DNA of 64,000 bases from an uncultured Litoreibacter sp. (GCA_947494645.1 CANLVO010000001.1:2343738-2407737), one strand, 5' to 3'. Positions 34,441 to 44,937 are shown, counted from the stretch's first letter. Notes: generated from the letters alone by a model not told the origin. Translations and numbers: made by a program.

Positions 34441-35483
34441 GTCTCGCTCGCGTCGAACGGATCATTGGGCGCGTCTTTCTCGGTCCAGCCGAAGTAATCC
34501 CAAGTTGATTGCATGTGCTTGGGCAGCTTGGCCTCGACATGTAGCTCCGAGCCATTCGGGTGCTGGATCGTCAAGGATCGCGCATGCAGATGCATCTTTT
34601 TGGAAACCTCTTCGCCAAGCTCAGCCCCCCAGCCATCGCCGAGATTTTCCTGACCGGACCCGCCGTATTTGCCGTCACCCACAATGGGGTGGCCCATCTC
34701 TGCCATATGGGCGCGCAGCTGGTGCGTGCGGCCCGTCACTGGGACCAGCGCCAGCCAAGAGGCGCGTTGCCCCAGAAAACAAAGCGTCGCGTAATCTGTG
34801 TGCGCGCGTTTGGCGCCGTAAGTGCTGTCGACGTCCTTGGGGTGGATGGCGTGCATCTTCTCGCCCTCCCCCTTGGCCCCGTGACCGGGCGCCTTGACGA
34901 GGCCAAACTTCACCGTGCCGATCTTGGGATAGGGCACGCCTGCGACCAGCGCCCAGTAGATCTTGCGCGTTCCGTGATGGCGGAAGGCCTTGGTCAGATG
35001 GCTCGCGGCCGCCTGCGTGCGGGCCAGCACCAAGACACCCGACGTGTCCTTGTCGAGACGGTGCACCAGCCGGGGCGCTTCATATTTGTCATATTGCAGA
35101 GCGGGCAACATACCGTCGACATGCCGGGTGGTCTTGGAACCGCCCTGCACCGCCAGCCCCGCCGGTTTGTTGATCACGATCACATCGTCATCCATGTGGA
35201 TCACGCAATCCTGGATCATCTTGGCATCGGCTTTTGTGACGAAAGGCACGGCGCGCTCTGCCTCGACCTGATCCTGGCTGGGCAAAGGCGGAATACGGAC
35301 GGTCTGGCCCGGCCCCACACGGGTGTTGGATTTTACCCGACCGCCATCGACGCGGATCTCGCCCTTGCGGCACATTTTCTCGACCCGGCCTTGGGAGACA
35401 TGTGGAAAGTGCCGCCGGAACCAACGGTCAAGGCGCTGCTCTGCCTCGTCCTCGCGGACCTCAATGTTTTGAACCCGGCTCAT
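34428..35483 (-). CDS. RluA-family 23S rRNA pseudouridine synthase (RluC-like)
   Basis: A 351-residue protein with an N-terminal S4 RNA-binding domain (RLDRWFRRHFPHVSQGRVEK) and the RluA/RluC catalytic motif LVHRLDKDTSGVLVLART, where the aspartate is catalytic. The S4-containing form and length favour RluC, which modifies 23S rRNA, over RluA. It overlaps crcB and the HAD gene, forming a tight operon. Confidence 0.88.
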   Translation of the reverse strand: MSRVQNIEVREDEAEQRLDRWFRRHFPHVSQGRVEKMCRKGEIRVDGGRVKSNTRVGPGQTVRIPPLPSQDQVEAERAVPFVTKADAKMIQDCVIHMDDDVIVINKPAGLAVQGGSKTTRHVDGMLPALQYDKYEAPRLVHRLDKDTSGVLVLARTQAAASHLTKAFRHHGTRKIYWALVAGVPYPKIGTVKFGLVKAPGHGAKGEGEKMHAIHPKDVDSTYGAKRAHTDYATLCFLGQRASWLALVPVTGRTHQLRAHMAEMGHPIVGDGKYGGSGQENLGDGWGAELGEEVSKKMHLHARSLTIQHPNGSELHVEAKLPKHMQSTWDYFGWTEKDAPNDPFDASETWQS

Positions 35484-35851
35484 GCCCAGATGCCCCTTGC
35501 AATGAAAATGCCCGCTATCAGACCCACGATGGACAACACCACCGACGCGCCGACATAGCTGGCCGCAGCCGCTGTCTGGCCGCGCTCGAATAGCGTGTAG
35601 GCCTCAAGTGAGAAGGCCGAAAACGTGGTAAAGCCGCCCAAGATGCCGGTCATGACAAAAGGGTTGAGATGTGTGTTCGAGGTCTTGGCTGCAAACACCA
35701 CAAACAGCCCCATCGCAAAACTGCCAAGAATGTTGACGCTGAGCACGCCCAACGGATAACCGGGGCCCGTCGCCTTCAACACACCAACGCCCACGAGAAA
35801 CCGCAGCGCGGCTCCGATGGCGCCACCGGCGGCTACCTGAAGAGTGGTCAT
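35480..35851 (-). CDS. crcB: Fluoride efflux protein CrcB
   Basis: A 123-residue membrane protein with four hydrophobic helices and the CrcB/Fluc motifs GGAIGAALRFLVG and GFTTFSAFSLEA. It exports fluoride as a homodimeric channel. A second ATG two codons upstream (35857) is also possible; neither has a clear ribosome site. The stop overlaps the rluC start by four bases. No fluoride riboswitch was recognised upstream, where a GC-rich repeat lies. Confidence 0.9.
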   Translation of the reverse strand: MTTLQVAAGGAIGAALRFLVGVGVLKATGPGYPLGVLSVNILGSFAMGLFVVFAAKTSNTHLNPFVMTGILGGFTTFSAFSLEAYTLFERGQTAAAASYVGASVVLSIVGLIAGIFIARGIWA

Positions 35852-35895
35852 AAGCATGCGCGCTGAATGTGCCTTTGTGGGTGGGGTGTCAAGGT

Positions 35896-35944
35896 GGAGG
35901 GGGCTCTGCCCCCCGCCCTGCGGGCGTCCCCCGGAGGTATTTAT
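35896..35944. repeat. GC-rich intergenic hairpin repeat (roseobacter type)
   Basis: GGGGGC-TCT-GCCCCC (35899-35913) and GCCC-TGC-GGGC (35915-35925) form two back-to-back hairpins, followed by GTCCCCCGGAGGTATTTATG. I recall sequences of this shape as frequent intergenic elements in roseobacter genomes, but no search was possible. It lies between rarA and crcB and may influence read-through or mRNA stability. Confidence 0.6.
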
Positions 35945-35960
35945 GAAGCAATGATAGGGG

Positions 35961-37268
35961 TTAGCGTTTCGCGCGCAATTTGGCGAAGTAATCGAGACGC
36001 TTTTTCAACTCGCGCTCATAGCCCCGTTCGACCGGGGTGTAATAGACGCCACGTTTCATCGACTCAGGAAAATAGTTCTGGCCCGAAAAACCGTCCTCGG
36101 CGTCATGATCATACGCATAGCCCGCACCATAGCCCTGATCCTTCATCAAACTGGTTGGCGCGTTCAGGATATGTTTGGGAGGTGGCTCTGATCCGGTTTC
36201 CTTGGCCGCGCGCATAGCCCCCTTATAGGCATTGTAGGCCGCGTTGGATTTGGGCGCGAGCGCGAGGTAGATCACCGCCTGCGCCAGGGCCAACTCGCCC
36301 TCGGGTGAACCCAGCCGTTCATAGGTTTCCCACGCATCAAGGCAGACCCGGTGCGCGTGAGTGTCGGCCAAACCGATATCTTCGACCGCCATCCGGGTGA
36401 TGCGCCGGGCCAGGTAGCGCGGGTCCTCGCCCCCCGTCAGCATCCGGGCAAACCAGTAGAGGCTGGCATCGGGGTCCGAGCCGCGCACGGATTTATGCAA
36501 GGCAGAGATCAGGTTGTAATGCGCATCGCCGGATTTGTCATACTGCGATGCCCGGCGCATCAGGCGCTTGGAGAGCCCTTCCGGGTCCAGCTTGGCTTCC
36601 GTCTTCCAGGCGGCAATCTGTTCGATCAGGTTCAAAAGAGCGCGGCCATCGCCATCGGCCATTTCCAACAATGCAGCACGCGCGTCGGGCGTGAGTGGAA
36701 GGGCTTTGCCCAGTTCCTGCTCTGCCCGTTGAGCAAGGCGCTCGAGATCTGCGAGATTGAGCCGTTCCAAGACCAGCACTTGTGCGCGAGACAGCAACGC
36801 TGCGTTTAGCTCGAAGGAAGGATTCTCTGTTGTGGCGCCGACCAGAAGGATCGTGCCGTCCTCCATATGCGGCAGGAAGCCGTCTTGCTGGGCCTTGTTA
36901 AACCGGTGGATCTCGTCGACGAACAGCAATGTGCCTTTGCCATTGGTGGCGCGCAGCTTGGCAGCCTCAAACACTTTCTTCAGTTCAGCCACGCCAGAAA
37001 AGATGGCACTGATCTGAACGAAATGCAGATCACTTTCGCCAGCCAAGAGCCGCGCGATGGTGGTCTTGCCCACGCCGGGCGGCCCCCAAAAAATGAGTGA
37101 TCCCAGTGAATTGTTTGCCAACATCACCCCAAGCGGGCTGTCAGGGCCAAGCACCTGTTCCTGCCCGATCACCTCGCCCAGCGTTTTCGGCCGCAGCCGG
37201 TCAGCAAGAGGCTGCATTTTAGCGGGCTGCGCGGCGGAGGCAGCGCCGGTGTCAAACAGATCCGCCAT
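35961..37268 (-). CDS. rarA: Replication-associated recombination protein RarA (MgsA)
   Basis: A 435-residue clamp-loader-like AAA+ ATPase. Walker A is [12 protein letters not shown], Walker [17 protein letters not shown], sensor 1 [15 protein letters not shown] and the C-terminal tetramerisation part holds [20 protein letters not shown] and YWFARML. It acts at stalled replication forks. The ATG overlaps the protease stop by one base (TGATG), so both are probably co-transcribed. Confidence 0.95.
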   Translation of the reverse strand: MADLFDTGAASAAQPAKMQPLADRLRPKTLGEVIGQEQVLGPDSPLGVMLANNSLGSLIFWGPPGVGKTTIARLLAGESDLHFVQISAIFSGVAELKKVFEAAKLRATNGKGTLLFVDEIHRFNKAQQDGFLPHMEDGTILLVGATTENPSFELNAALLSRAQVLVLERLNLADLERLAQRAEQELGKALPLTPDARAALLEMADGDGRALLNLIEQIAAWKTEAKLDPEGLSKRLMRRASQYDKSGDAHYNLISALHKSVRGSDPDASLYWFARMLTGGEDPRYLARRITRMAVEDIGLADTHAHRVCLDAWETYERLGSPEGELALAQAVIYLALAPKSNAAYNAYKGAMRAAKETGSEPPPKHILNAPTSLMKDQGYGAGYAYDHDAEDGFSGQNYFPESMKRGVYYTPVERGYERELKKRLDYFAKLRAKR

Positions 37269-38647
37269 CAGAAACGGACGCGGAAGGTGAACGGACGCCC
37301 CTGATAGACCCCGTCAAATCGCCATGCCCGGGTGTCTGTCCCCTCTAACTGCGCGACATCTTGCGTGGTCGTGATTGGCGCACCATTGATGGCCGTGAGG
37401 ATCGCGCCCACTCTCAAGCCGACCCTGCGTAAGGGGCCTGCGATCTGGGTGATTACCACGCCGGGCGTATCGCTGGGCAGGCCAATCTCAATGGCAAGCC
37501 GGGGGTTCAGGTTGGCCACGGTCAGCCCGGCAAGGCTGCCCTCGCGCAGCGTGCGTGGGTCTGGTGCAGGCACCTCAGGTGCCTCGATCAATGCGATGCT
37601 GACAGTCTTTTCTTCACCGCCCGACAGATAGAGAATGGTCGAGTTCTCCCCCACGCCGCGCACGGACAGGTGGTGCAGCATCTCAGCCGGCGCATTGACG
37701 GGTCGCGCGTCGACGGAGAGGACCACATCGCCTGTTGTAAGCCCTGCTTGCGCAAAGGGGCTGAGCGGATGCACCGCAGTGATCACCACGCCTTCCGGGA
37801 CATCAAGGCCGAACCCCTCAGCCAGGTCGCTATCGACGGACTGGCCGTTCAGCCCTGCCCAAGGGCGTTTGAATTCCGAGTTGCCAGCCCGAGCCTGCTT
37901 GACGAATTGTGCCACGAGATTTGACGGGATCGAGAACCCGACCCCGTTCGAGCCGCCAGACCGGGTCAGAATGCGCGTGTTGACCCCGATCAGGCGCCCT
38001 TCCACATCAATCAAGGCTCCGCCGGAGTTGCCGGGGTTGATGGCAGCATCGGTTTGCAGAAAGTAGCCCCGTGCATTGCCCGTGGCCACGCCACTGCGCG
38101 CCAGCCCAGAGACAATGCCGGACGACACGGTTTGCCCAATGCCAAACGGGTTGCCGATGGCCAGCGCCAATTCGCCGACTTCCACCTCGTGGCTATCACG
38201 GAAGGCCAACCAGGGCAGCGGGTCGTCGCTGTCGATCTTCAGGATCGCGAGGTCGCTTTGCTCATCGGCCAGTAGAATGCGGGCGTCAAATTCGCGACGA
38301 TCATTGAGCACGACGCGGATTTCGGTGGCCATGCCCACCACATGGTAATTTGAGACAACAATGCCGTCCTCGGACAAGATAACGCCCGAGCCGAGCGAGT
38401 TCTGCACCCGCGGCATGGTCTGTTTCATATCCGGGAAAAACTGGTCGAAAAACGGGTTGCCCATGAAGGGCGTCGCGCGCGCCTCCGTGCGACGATTGGC
38501 GAAAATGTTGACCACTGCGGGCGCTGCCTGTTTGACCAAAGGCACAAAGCTCAGTGATATCTCTGCTTGGCTTTTCGGCACTTTTTGGGCCGCAGCCGGG
38601 CCACAGATCACGGCAAGAGCAAACAGAACGGAGAACAGGAAACGCAT
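37268..38647 (-). CDS. DegP/HtrA-type periplasmic serine protease
   Basis: A 459-residue protease with a signal peptide ([20 protein letters not shown], cleavage near residue 20). The trypsin-like triad is His in NYHVVGM, Asp in [10 protein letters not shown] and Ser in [11 protein letters not shown]. Two PDZ domains follow: about residues 240-330 ([20 protein letters not shown]) and 360-450 ([16 protein letters not shown]). It degrades or refolds misfolded envelope proteins. It heads a run with rarA. Assignment to degP rather than degQ is not certain. Confidence 0.93.
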   Translation of the reverse strand: MRFLFSVLFALAVICGPAAAQKVPKSQAEISLSFVPLVKQAAPAVVNIFANRRTEARATPFMGNPFFDQFFPDMKQTMPRVQNSLGSGVILSEDGIVVSNYHVVGMATEIRVVLNDRREFDARILLADEQSDLAILKIDSDDPLPWLAFRDSHEVEVGELALAIGNPFGIGQTVSSGIVSGLARSGVATGNARGYFLQTDAAINPGNSGGALIDVEGRLIGVNTRILTRSGGSNGVGFSIPSNLVAQFVKQARAGNSEFKRPWAGLNGQSVDSDLAEGFGLDVPEGVVITAVHPLSPFAQAGLTTGDVVLSVDARPVNAPAEMLHHLSVRGVGENSTILYLSGGEEKTVSIALIEAPEVPAPDPRTLREGSLAGLTVANLNPRLAIEIGLPSDTPGVVITQIAGPLRRVGLRVGAILTAINGAPITTTQDVAQLEGTDTRAWRFDGVYQGRPFTFRVRF

Positions 38648-38720
38648 AGGTGAACCTCTTTGGTCATCACCTTAACATATGCTGCGATCACGCTGTGAAA
38701 ACAATGTCGCTAGACAAGTA

Positions 38721-38748
38721 AAAGCCCCACCTGGCCGGGCGGGGCTTT
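38721..38748 (-). terminator. Terminator after rplQ
   Basis: AAAGCCCC (38721-38728) pairs with GGGGCTTT (38741-38748); the 12-base loop contains a possible inner pairing. On the minus strand the stem is followed by TACTTG after the closing TTTT, a modest U-tract. It ends the ribosomal cluster 36 bases after the rplQ stop. Confidence 0.75.
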
Positions 38749-38784
38749 CAACTCGTCACCGTGAGTGGTCAGGCCAACTCGGTA

Positions 38785-39204
38785 CTAATCCTGAGCAGCT
38801 TCCTCGGCTTCAACGCGGGCTTTGTCAGCCGCGCCTTTTGCAGACACGTCGCGGTCTACGAATTCGATGATCGCCATCGGCGCCATGTCACCATAGCGGA
38901 AACCAGCCTTAAGTACACGTACATAACCGCCTTGGCGGTCTTTGTAGCGTGGGCCAAGGACGTCAAACAGCTTGGCGACGTCTTTGTCCTGGCGCAGCTT
39001 GGAAGCGGCCTGACGGCGGGCATGCAGATCGCCACGTTTGGCCAGCGTGATCATTTTCTCAATGATTGGGCGCAGTTCTTTGGCCTTTGGCAGGGTTGTT
39101 TTGATCTGCTCATGTTCAATAAGCGAGCCGCACATGTTGATGAACAGCGCTTTGCGGTGCTCATGGGTGCGGTTCAGGCGGCGGTAGCCTCTTGCGTGGC
39201 GCAT
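38785..39204 (-). CDS. rplQ: 50S ribosomal protein L17
   Basis: A 139-residue L17 ([40 protein letters not shown]). It has a short acidic alanine-rich tail ([18 protein letters not shown]) beyond the usual core. It is the last gene of the rpsM-rpsK-rpoA-rplQ unit and is followed by a hairpin terminator. Confidence 0.97.
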   Translation of the reverse strand: MRHARGYRRLNRTHEHRKALFINMCGSLIEHEQIKTTLPKAKELRPIIEKMITLAKRGDLHARRQAASKLRQDKDVAKLFDVLGPRYKDRQGGYVRVLKAGFRYGDMAPMAIIEFVDRDVSAKGAADKARVEAEEAAQD

Positions 39205-39343
39205 TTTGTCGTTCCTTCTTTAGACTTTGTCTGGCCCGCGATGCGTGTCGCCGGCTCTCCTTGGGGCGGGATTGCCCATGTTTTCCCGGTCATTGCGCCG
39301 GCATTGTTGTTCGGGGCCCGCGTTGCCGCGAACCCCGTATTCC

Positions 39344-40360
39344 TTAGAACTGATCTTCGAACTTCTTGGCCAGGTCTTCGATGTTTTCTGGCGGCCAGTC
39401 GACGATATCCATGCCCAGGTGCAGACCCATGCCCGACAGCACTTCCTTGATCTCGTTCAAGGATTTGCGGCCGAAGTTCGGGGTGCGCAGCATCTCTGCT
39501 TCGGTCTTCTGAATCAGATCGCCAATGTAGACGATGTTGTCGTTCTTCAGGCAGTTGGCAGAGCGTACCGACAGTTCCAGCTCGTCCACTTTCTTCAGCA
39601 GCAGCGGGTTGAATTCCAACTCGTCCTCGTCGTCCTGAGCACGTGCAGACTCGGGCTCGTCGAAGTTGACGAAGATGCCCAGCTGATCCTGCAGGATGCG
39701 TGCGGCAAAAGCCACGGCATCGTCAGGCGAGATGGAGCCGTCTGTTTCGATCTTCATGGTCAGCTTGTCATAGTCCAAAACCTGACCTTCGCGGGTCGGC
39801 AGAACGTCGTAGCTGACCTTCTTGACAGGCGAGAAGATTGCGTCGATCGGCATCAGGCCGATAGGTGCGTCTTCCGGCTTGTTTTTCTCGGCAGAGACAT
39901 AGCCCTTGCCGGTCGCAACTGTCAGTTCCATGAATAGGTCGGCGCCGTCGTCGAGGTGACAGATGACGTGGTCGCGGTTCAGGATTTCGATGCCAGCGCT
40001 GTCAGAGATGTCGCCAGCGGTGACAACTGCTGGGCCTTTAGCGGAAATGCTCAGGCGCTTGGGGCCTTCGACTTCCATGCGGATGGCCACACCTTTGAGG
40101 TTCAGAACAACGTCGGTGACGTCTTCACGTACGCCCGAGATCGAGGAGAACTCGTGCAGCACGTTATCAATCTGCACAGAGATGATCGCAGCACCCTGCA
40201 GGCTCGACATCAGCACGCGACGCAGCGCGTTGCCCATGGTCAGCCCAAAGCCACGCTCCAGCGGCTCGGCAATCACTGTTGCCTTGCGTGCGGGATCGTT
40301 GCCGGGCTTGACGTCCAGCTGGGTCGGTTTGATTAGCTCTTGCCAATTTTTATGGATCAT
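39344..40360 (-). CDS. rpoA: RNA polymerase alpha subunit
   Basis: A 338-residue alpha subunit. The N-terminal assembly domain contains [18 protein letters not shown] and the C-terminal DNA-binding domain contains [20 protein letters not shown] and [20 protein letters not shown]. The start ATG at 40360 has GGAGG upstream, which excludes a four-codon extension. It is flanked by rpsK and rplQ in the standard alpha operon order. Confidence 0.97.
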   Translation of the reverse strand: MIHKNWQELIKPTQLDVKPGNDPARKATVIAEPLERGFGLTMGNALRRVLMSSLQGAAIISVQIDNVLHEFSSISGVREDVTDVVLNLKGVAIRMEVEGPKRLSISAKGPAVVTAGDISDSAGIEILNRDHVICHLDDGADLFMELTVATGKGYVSAEKNKPEDAPIGLMPIDAIFSPVKKVSYDVLPTREGQVLDYDKLTMKIETDGSISPDDAVAFAARILQDQLGIFVNFDEPESARAQDDEDELEFNPLLLKKVDELELSVRSANCLKNDNIVYIGDLIQKTEAEMLRTPNFGRKSLNEIKEVLSGMGLHLGMDIVDWPPENIEDLAKKFEDQF

Positions 40361-40471
40361 AGGGGCCTCCATGCTCGTTCAGGGTCATGTCCAAATACCC
40401 GGAACACTCGAGGTTGAAATGTCAAAGCCAGAGGGCAGCAGATGCCACCCCCTGACCCCAATAGTCTTGTC

Positions 40472-40861
40472 TTAGACGCGGCGGCGCTTTGGTGGGCGGC
40501 AGCCGTTATGCGCCATTGGCGTGACGTCGCGGATCGAAGAGATCTGGAAACCCACAGCCGCCAACGCACGCAATGCGCTTTCACGACCCGAGCCCGGACC
40601 TTGCACTTCAACCTCAAGCGTCTTGACGCCGTGATCTTGTGCTTTCTTGCCCGCATCCTCTGCCGCCATCTGAGCCGCGTAAGGTGTCGATTTGCGCGAC
40701 CCTTTGAAGCCCATGGTGCCTGCGGAGGACCACGAAATTGCGTTGCCCTGAACGTCGGAGATCAGGATCTTGGTGTTGTTGAACGAAGAGTTCACGTGAG
40801 CTACGCCAGCGGCGATGTTCTTACGGACCTTCTTCTTCGTTTTGACCTTATCGCGTGCCAT
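40472..40861 (-). CDS. rpsK: 30S ribosomal protein S11
   Basis: A 129-residue S11 ([35 protein letters not shown]-terminal [10 protein letters not shown]). The full family length is present. It follows rpsM after 15 bases and precedes rpoA by about 110 bases. Confidence 0.98.
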   Translation of the reverse strand: MARDKVKTKKKVRKNIAAGVAHVNSSFNNTKILISDVQGNAISWSSAGTMGFKGSRKSTPYAAQMAAEDAGKKAQDHGVKTLEVEVQGPGSGRESALRALAAVGFQISSIRDVTPMAHNGCRPPKRRRV

Positions 40862-40876
40862 TGATCAAACCCTCCC

Positions 40877-41245
40877 TTATTTCTTCTTACCGGCAATGGC
40901 CTTTGCGGGGCCTTTGCGGGTGCGAGCGTTGGTGTGGGTACGCTGGCCGCGTACAGGAAGGTTGCGGCGATGACGCAGGCCACGGTAGCAGCCAAGGTCC
41001 ATCAAACGCTTGATGTTCATTGTTGTTTCGCGACGCAGGTCGCCTTCAACAGTGTAGTTTTCGTCGATATGCTCGCGCACTTTCAGAACTTCCGCGTCGG
41101 AGAGTTCGTTCATGCGGCGGGAGCGGTCGATGCCAACAGCTTCGCAGATCGCTTCTGCAGAAGTGTTGCCGATACCGGTGATGTAGGTCAAAGCGATTGG
41201 GACGCGCTTTCCGTCGGGCAGGTTAACGCCAGCAATACGAGCCAA
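40877..41245 (-). CDS. rpsM: 30S ribosomal protein S13 with TTG start
   Basis: A 122-residue S13 ([21 protein letters not shown]-terminal [19 protein letters not shown]). The family N-terminus is MARIAGV, and here the initiator codon is TTG at 41243-41245 with AAGGAAG upstream. A longer frame begins with a lysine-rich stretch that is not part of S13. A weak start may lower expression or be offset by the promoter directly upstream. Confidence 0.95.
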   Translation of the reverse strand: MARIAGVNLPDGKRVPIALTYITGIGNTSAEAICEAVGIDRSRRMNELSDAEVLKVREHIDENYTVEGDLRRETTMNIKRLMDLGCYRGLRHRRNLPVRGQRTHTNARTRKGPAKAIAGKKK

Positions 41246-41301
41246 AGTGGTCTTCCTTCTTGGTCGCGGGTCCGTAGTTCCAGACCCTTTTTTCACAACG
41301 T

Positions 41302-41332
41302 AAGCCCGGCGGTTTTTACAACCATCGGGCTT
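41302..41332 (-). promoter_or_regulatory. Leader hairpin before rpsM
   Basis: AAGCCCG (41302-41308) pairs with CGGGCTT (41326-41332) across a 17-base loop in the rpsM leader. S4 feedback control of the alpha operon acts on leader structure in E. coli; a comparable role here is only a suggestion. Confidence 0.35.
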
Positions 41333-41402
41333 GATTCAGGTACTCATGCGCGGGGCCGTCTAGCTAGGTCGGCAGATGCGCGATTCCCTTACGGGATGGG
41401 GC

Positions 41403-41431
41403 GGTTTAGGCCTGATTAACGATGGGGTCAA
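41403..41431 (-). promoter_or_regulatory. Candidate promoter for rpsM-rpsK-rpoA-rplQ
   Basis: On the minus strand TTGACC (41426-41431) is followed after 17 bases by TAAACC (41403-41408). It lies in the 210-base gap between adk and rpsM, giving a leader of about 150 bases. Confidence 0.5.
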
Positions 41432-41454
41432 GTGGGGCTAGCGCCCCAAGTTGC

Positions 41455-42033
41455 TCAGCTGTCCAACACCGCGTTGATCGCAGTCGAAACCTCGTCGATT
41501 GTGCCCAGTCCCGGCACCCATTCCAACTGGCCCATGCAGTGGTAATAGCCAATCAGTGGCGAGGTCTTCTTGTAGTATTCCATCAGGCGGACCTTGAGGC
41601 TTTCCTCGTTGTCATCCGCCCTTGCCTGCTTACCAGCAGCGCGCGCCTCTTCGGCTCTGCCAACGATGCGCTTGACCAGCACCTCGTCATTGACCTCCAT
41701 CGCGATAACCGCATCAAGCTGGGTGTTATGCGCCTTAAGTAGCGCGCCCAGCGCGTCAGCCTGGGCCAACGTGCGGGGGAAACCGTCAAAGATGAACCCT
41801 CCGCCGTGATCGCCTTGCAGCTTCTCCTCAATCAGCCCAATGACGATCTCGTCCGTGACCAATTCGCCCGCGTCCATTACAGCGGCAACCTTGTTGCCCA
41901 TCTCCGTGCCGGAGGTCTTGGCCGCCCGCAACATGTCGCCAGTGGAAAGCTGGATCATGCCGCGCGTGTCGACAAGTATCTGCGCTTGAGTGCCTTTGCC
42001 GGCACCGGGTGGTCCAAGAAGAATGATATTCAT
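41455..42033 (-). CDS. adk: Adenylate kinase
   Basis: A 192-residue short-form Adk that interconverts AMP, ADP and ATP. The P-loop is [11 protein letters not shown], the AMP site [14 protein letters not shown] and the lid is short, without the zinc or long insert ([20 protein letters not shown]). It overlaps the secY stop by four bases, the usual secY-adk order in the spc operon. Confidence 0.97.
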   Translation of the reverse strand: MNIILLGPPGAGKGTQAQILVDTRGMIQLSTGDMLRAAKTSGTEMGNKVAAVMDAGELVTDEIVIGLIEEKLQGDHGGGFIFDGFPRTLAQADALGALLKAHNTQLDAVIAMEVNDEVLVKRIVGRAEEARAAGKQARADDNEESLKVRLMEYYKKTSPLIGYYHCMGQLEWVPGLGTIDEVSTAINAVLDS

Positions 42034-43394
42034 TTACGCGACGGGCTCCGCTTGCCCCGCTTCTTGGCGCCTTTGCCGCGAAGCTGGGATTTCTCGATGA
42101 GCCCCTCATACTGATGCGCCAGCATATGGGACTGCACTTGTTGTATCGTGTCCATCGTCACCGACACCACGATCAAAACTGACGTACCACCGAAGTAAAA
42201 CGGAATGGCCAGCTGGGCGCGCAGAATTTCCGGCAACAGACAGACCAGCGCCAGATAGGCAGAGCCCAGAACCAACACTCGGTTGACCACATATTCCAGA
42301 TATTCAGCAGTCCGCTGACCGGGACGGATACCCGGGATAAACCCGTTCTGGTTCTTCAGGTTATCGGCCACGTCATCAGGCTTGAAGGCCACGTTGAACG
42401 TGTAGAAATAGGCGAAGAACACGATCATCGCCGTGAAGAATAGCAGGTAGAGCGGCTGGCCGGGGCCGAAATAGGCCAAGATAGTCGCCATGATCGGGCT
42501 GGTCTGGTTGCCCGAGAAGGTCGAGACCGTGGTCGGCAACAGCAGCAGCGAGGATGCGAAGATCGCCGGGATCACACCCGATGGGTTAACCTTGACCGGC
42601 AGGTGCGAGGAGCCGCCGTCATAGACTTTCATGCCCACCTGACGGCGCGGGTACTGGATGTGGATCTTGCGCAGCGCGCGCTCCATGAACACCACGAAGG
42701 TGATGGTGGCGATAACCACCAACAGCACGCCGATGATGACCGCAGGGCTGATCGCGCCGGAACGGCCTTGGGCGAAGAACTGCGCCAGTGCGGCCGGAAC
42801 CTCGGCGATGATGCCAACGAAGATAATAAGGGAAATACCGTTGCCGATGCCGCGGGCGGTGATCTGCTCGCCCAGCCACATCAGGAACATGGTGCCGCCC
42901 ACAAGGGTGATCACGCAGGAGATGCGGAAGAACCAGCCGGGGTCGGTGACAAGCCCGCCGGACTCAAGCCCAGCGGCCAGACCGTAGGCCTGCAGGGTCG
43001 CCAGAAACACCGTGCCGTAACGGGTGTATTGGTTGATTTTCTTGCGGCCCTGCTCGCCCTCTTTCTTCAACTGCTCAAGCTGAGGCACCATGGCCGTCAT
43101 AAGCTGCACAATGATCGAGGCAGAGATGTAGGGCATAATACCCAACGCAAACAGGCCCATACGGCCAATAGCGCCGCCGGTGAACATGTTGAGAATGCCG
43201 CCCACCCCGGTGGAGATTTGATCCACGAAGTTGCGCAGCGCGTCGGCGTCGATGCCGGGCACCGGGATGTAGGTACCAAGGCGGTAGACGATCAGCAGAC
43301 CGATGGTGAAAAGGATGCGTTGCCTAAGCTCGGTCGCCTTGCCAAAGGCGGACCAGCTCATGTTTTGGGCCATTTGCTCGGCGGCTGATGCCAT
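42030..43394 (-). CDS. secY: Protein translocase subunit SecY
   Basis: A 454-residue ten-helix membrane channel with the conserved segments [29 protein letters not shown] [15 protein letters not shown] and the plug/exit region [20 protein letters not shown]. It forms the Sec translocon with SecE and SecG. It follows rplO after 105 bases and is coupled to adk. Confidence 0.97.
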   Translation of the reverse strand: MASAAEQMAQNMSWSAFGKATELRQRILFTIGLLIVYRLGTYIPVPGIDADALRNFVDQISTGVGGILNMFTGGAIGRMGLFALGIMPYISASIIVQLMTAMVPQLEQLKKEGEQGRKKINQYTRYGTVFLATLQAYGLAAGLESGGLVTDPGWFFRISCVITLVGGTMFLMWLGEQITARGIGNGISLIIFVGIIAEVPAALAQFFAQGRSGAISPAVIIGVLLVVIATITFVVFMERALRKIHIQYPRRQVGMKVYDGGSSHLPVKVNPSGVIPAIFASSLLLLPTTVSTFSGNQTSPIMATILAYFGPGQPLYLLFFTAMIVFFAYFYTFNVAFKPDDVADNLKNQNGFIPGIRPGQRTAEYLEYVVNRVLVLGSAYLALVCLLPEILRAQLAIPFYFGGTSVLIVVSVTMDTIQQVQSHMLAHQYEGLIEKSQLRGKGAKKRGKRSPSRK

Positions 43395-43498
43395 CTGTTA
43401 CTTTCCCTGTATCGGCACAGCGCCGCGAGCGGGTCTCCCCGTCGCGGCGCTGGAAAACTTAATTACATGTAGGGGGCGGCTATGCCCCTCACAAGTTG

Positions 43499-43966
43499 TT
43501 ATTCTGCGGCAGCCGCGACGCTCAGAGATCCGCCAGCCTTTTCAACGGCTTGGATGGCAGCTTTGGAGGCGCCGGTGACGCTGAGTTTCACCTTGGAGGT
43601 GATCTCACCTTTGGCCAGAACCCGGACACCGTCCAGCTTGCGGCGGACAACGCCGGTTTCAACCAGCATATCCTCGGTGATCTCTTTCTTGGCGTCGAGC
43701 GTCTTGGCGTCGACGAATTTCTGGATCAGGCCCAGGTTGATCACCGCGTAGCTCTTCCGGTTCCGGCTGTTAAAGCCCCGCTTTGGAAGACGCATATACA
43801 GCGGCATCTGGCCGCCCTCATACCCGTTAAGTGCAACGCCTGAACGGGATTTTTGGCCTTTGATACCACGGCCACCCATTTTACCGGTGCCGGAGCCCGG
43901 GCCACGGCCCACGCGTTTTTTCGGTTTCGTCGCGCCAGGGTTGTCGCGCAATTCATGCAGTTTCAT
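43499..43966 (-). CDS. rplO: 50S ribosomal protein L15
   Basis: A 155-residue L15 ([40 protein letters not shown]). The ATG at 43966 has GGAGAAG upstream; the upstream codons of the open frame are not conserved. It should follow rpmD directly, but 2.1 kb of unrelated genes separate them here, so it must have its own promoter in the 43967-44307 gap. Confidence 0.96.
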   Translation of the reverse strand: MKLHELRDNPGATKPKKRVGRGPGSGTGKMGGRGIKGQKSRSGVALNGYEGGQMPLYMRLPKRGFNSRNRKSYAVINLGLIQKFVDAKTLDAKKEITEDMLVETGVVRRKLDGVRVLAKGEITSKVKLSVTGASKAAIQAVEKAGGSLSVAAAAE

Positions 43967-44120
43967 ATCGCTTCTCCTTTGCCGGAAGCACCCCCGAAGC
44001 GAGATAGGGTGAACACGGCGTTTCTTGATGTTGATTCCGTGGATATGGAGGTCCACCGGGGGTGTTTAGGGGGGAAATCCCTTTGGCGCAAGGCTTAGTC
44101 TGCCCAACGGCCTCTGAGAG

Positions 44121-44177
44121 AGTTTTGTACAAAATGGGGTCACTTGAAACAGGCCAAAACCCATTTTGTACAAAACT
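44121..44177. repeat. Perfect 18-base inverted repeat built from TTTTGTACAAAA
   Basis: AGTTTTGTACAAAATGGG (44121-44138) is the exact reverse complement of CCCATTTTGTACAAAACT (44160-44177), with 21 bases between. Each arm contains the 12-base palindrome TTTTGTACAAAA, so the region can be read either as a cruciform/hairpin or as two palindromic operator sites 39 bases apart. It lies upstream of rplO and downstream of the VPLPA-CTERM terminator. Confidence 0.85.
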
Positions 44178-44257
44178 TTCGAGCGATTTCCTTTACCGTT
44201 GGTTAACCTCGGCAAAGGGCGCGGCCCTGCCCTGCGTCCTGACCCACCCAAAAGAAA

Positions 44258-44281
44258 ACACCGGCGCCGAGACGCCGGTGT
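44258..44281 (-). terminator. Terminator after the VPLPA-CTERM gene
   Basis: ACACCGGCG (44258-44266) pairs with CGCCGGTGT (44273-44281) across a six-base loop. On the minus strand the stem runs into TTTTCTTTT. It lies 27 bases after the stop of the gene at 44308-44937. Confidence 0.85.
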
Positions 44282-44307
44282 CTGTCATCTGTCCAAGAGC
44301 GGTCAGA

Positions 44308-44937
44308 TTAGGCTCTTGCGGCTTTCCGGCGACGCGAGACACCGATACCGGCACCCATTGCGGCAAGAAGCAGCAGACCGGATGCAGGCAGCGGCACGGC
44401 GCTGACCGTGATGCTGGAGACCCGGAAGTTGTCATAGGTACCGATGGCCCCGATGCCGAATGTCAGACCGGTGCGTGCACCAGCGGACAACATCGCGGAC
44501 AGGTCGGTGTGACGATCCACATCGCCGTAGTTGAACGACCGCGTGAACGTGCGGCCAGAAACTTGGCCAAACGCGAAATCGTCATTGCGGTCAACTTCGG
44601 TGAAACCGATCGAGTCGATCCGCACTTCTTGGTTGAAGGCGAAAACGAGAACGTCATTGCCGCTCGATCCGTCAACCGTGTCACTATCGTAACTGCCATC
44701 AGCGCCCAAACCATTCGGATCGATATCGACCAGACGGTTCCGGTAGTTGATGCCGTAGCTGTCGAAAGTGCCGGCGTATACGGTCACGTTCAAATCACGG
44801 GAGCCGAATGTCACAGAATGACGGTCCGACAGATTATAGCCCGTAAAGTTGATCGTAGTCGCAGAAACAGCACTCCCCACGAGCATGGCAGCTGCGCAAA
44901 CAGCTGCAGATAGTGTAGTTCTAAGGAATTTGGTCAT
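44308..44937 (-). CDS. VPLPA-CTERM sorting-domain secreted protein
   Basis: A 209-residue exported protein. A signal peptide covers about residues 1-26 (LSAAVCAAAMLVGSAVSA). The C-terminus reads VPLPASGLLLLAAMGAGIG then RRRKAARA: the VPLPA-CTERM pattern of short motif, hydrophobic helix and basic tail recognised by exosortase/archaeosortase-type enzymes in Rhodobacteraceae. The central part is rich in Asp, Gly, Asn and Ser, with no known enzyme domain. It lies between rplO and rpmD in the spc operon, on the same strand, with its own terminator. ATG at 44937 follows an AGGGGAGG sequence. Confidence 0.85.
   Translation of the reverse strand: MTKFLRTTLSAAVCAAAMLVGSAVSATTINFTGYNLSDRHSVTFGSRDLNVTVYAGTFDSYGINYRNRLVDIDPNGLGADGSYDSDTVDGSSGNDVLVFAFNQEVRIDSIGFTEVDRNDDFAFGQVSGRTFTRSFNYGDVDRHTDLSAMLSAGARTGLTFGIGAIGTYDNFRVSSITVSAVPLPASGLLLLAAMGAGIGVSRRRKAARA

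Noticed and set aside
35852..35960. Fluoride riboswitch upstream of crcB
   Set aside because: The region holds GC-rich hairpins of a repeat type and not the conserved fluoride aptamer pattern.
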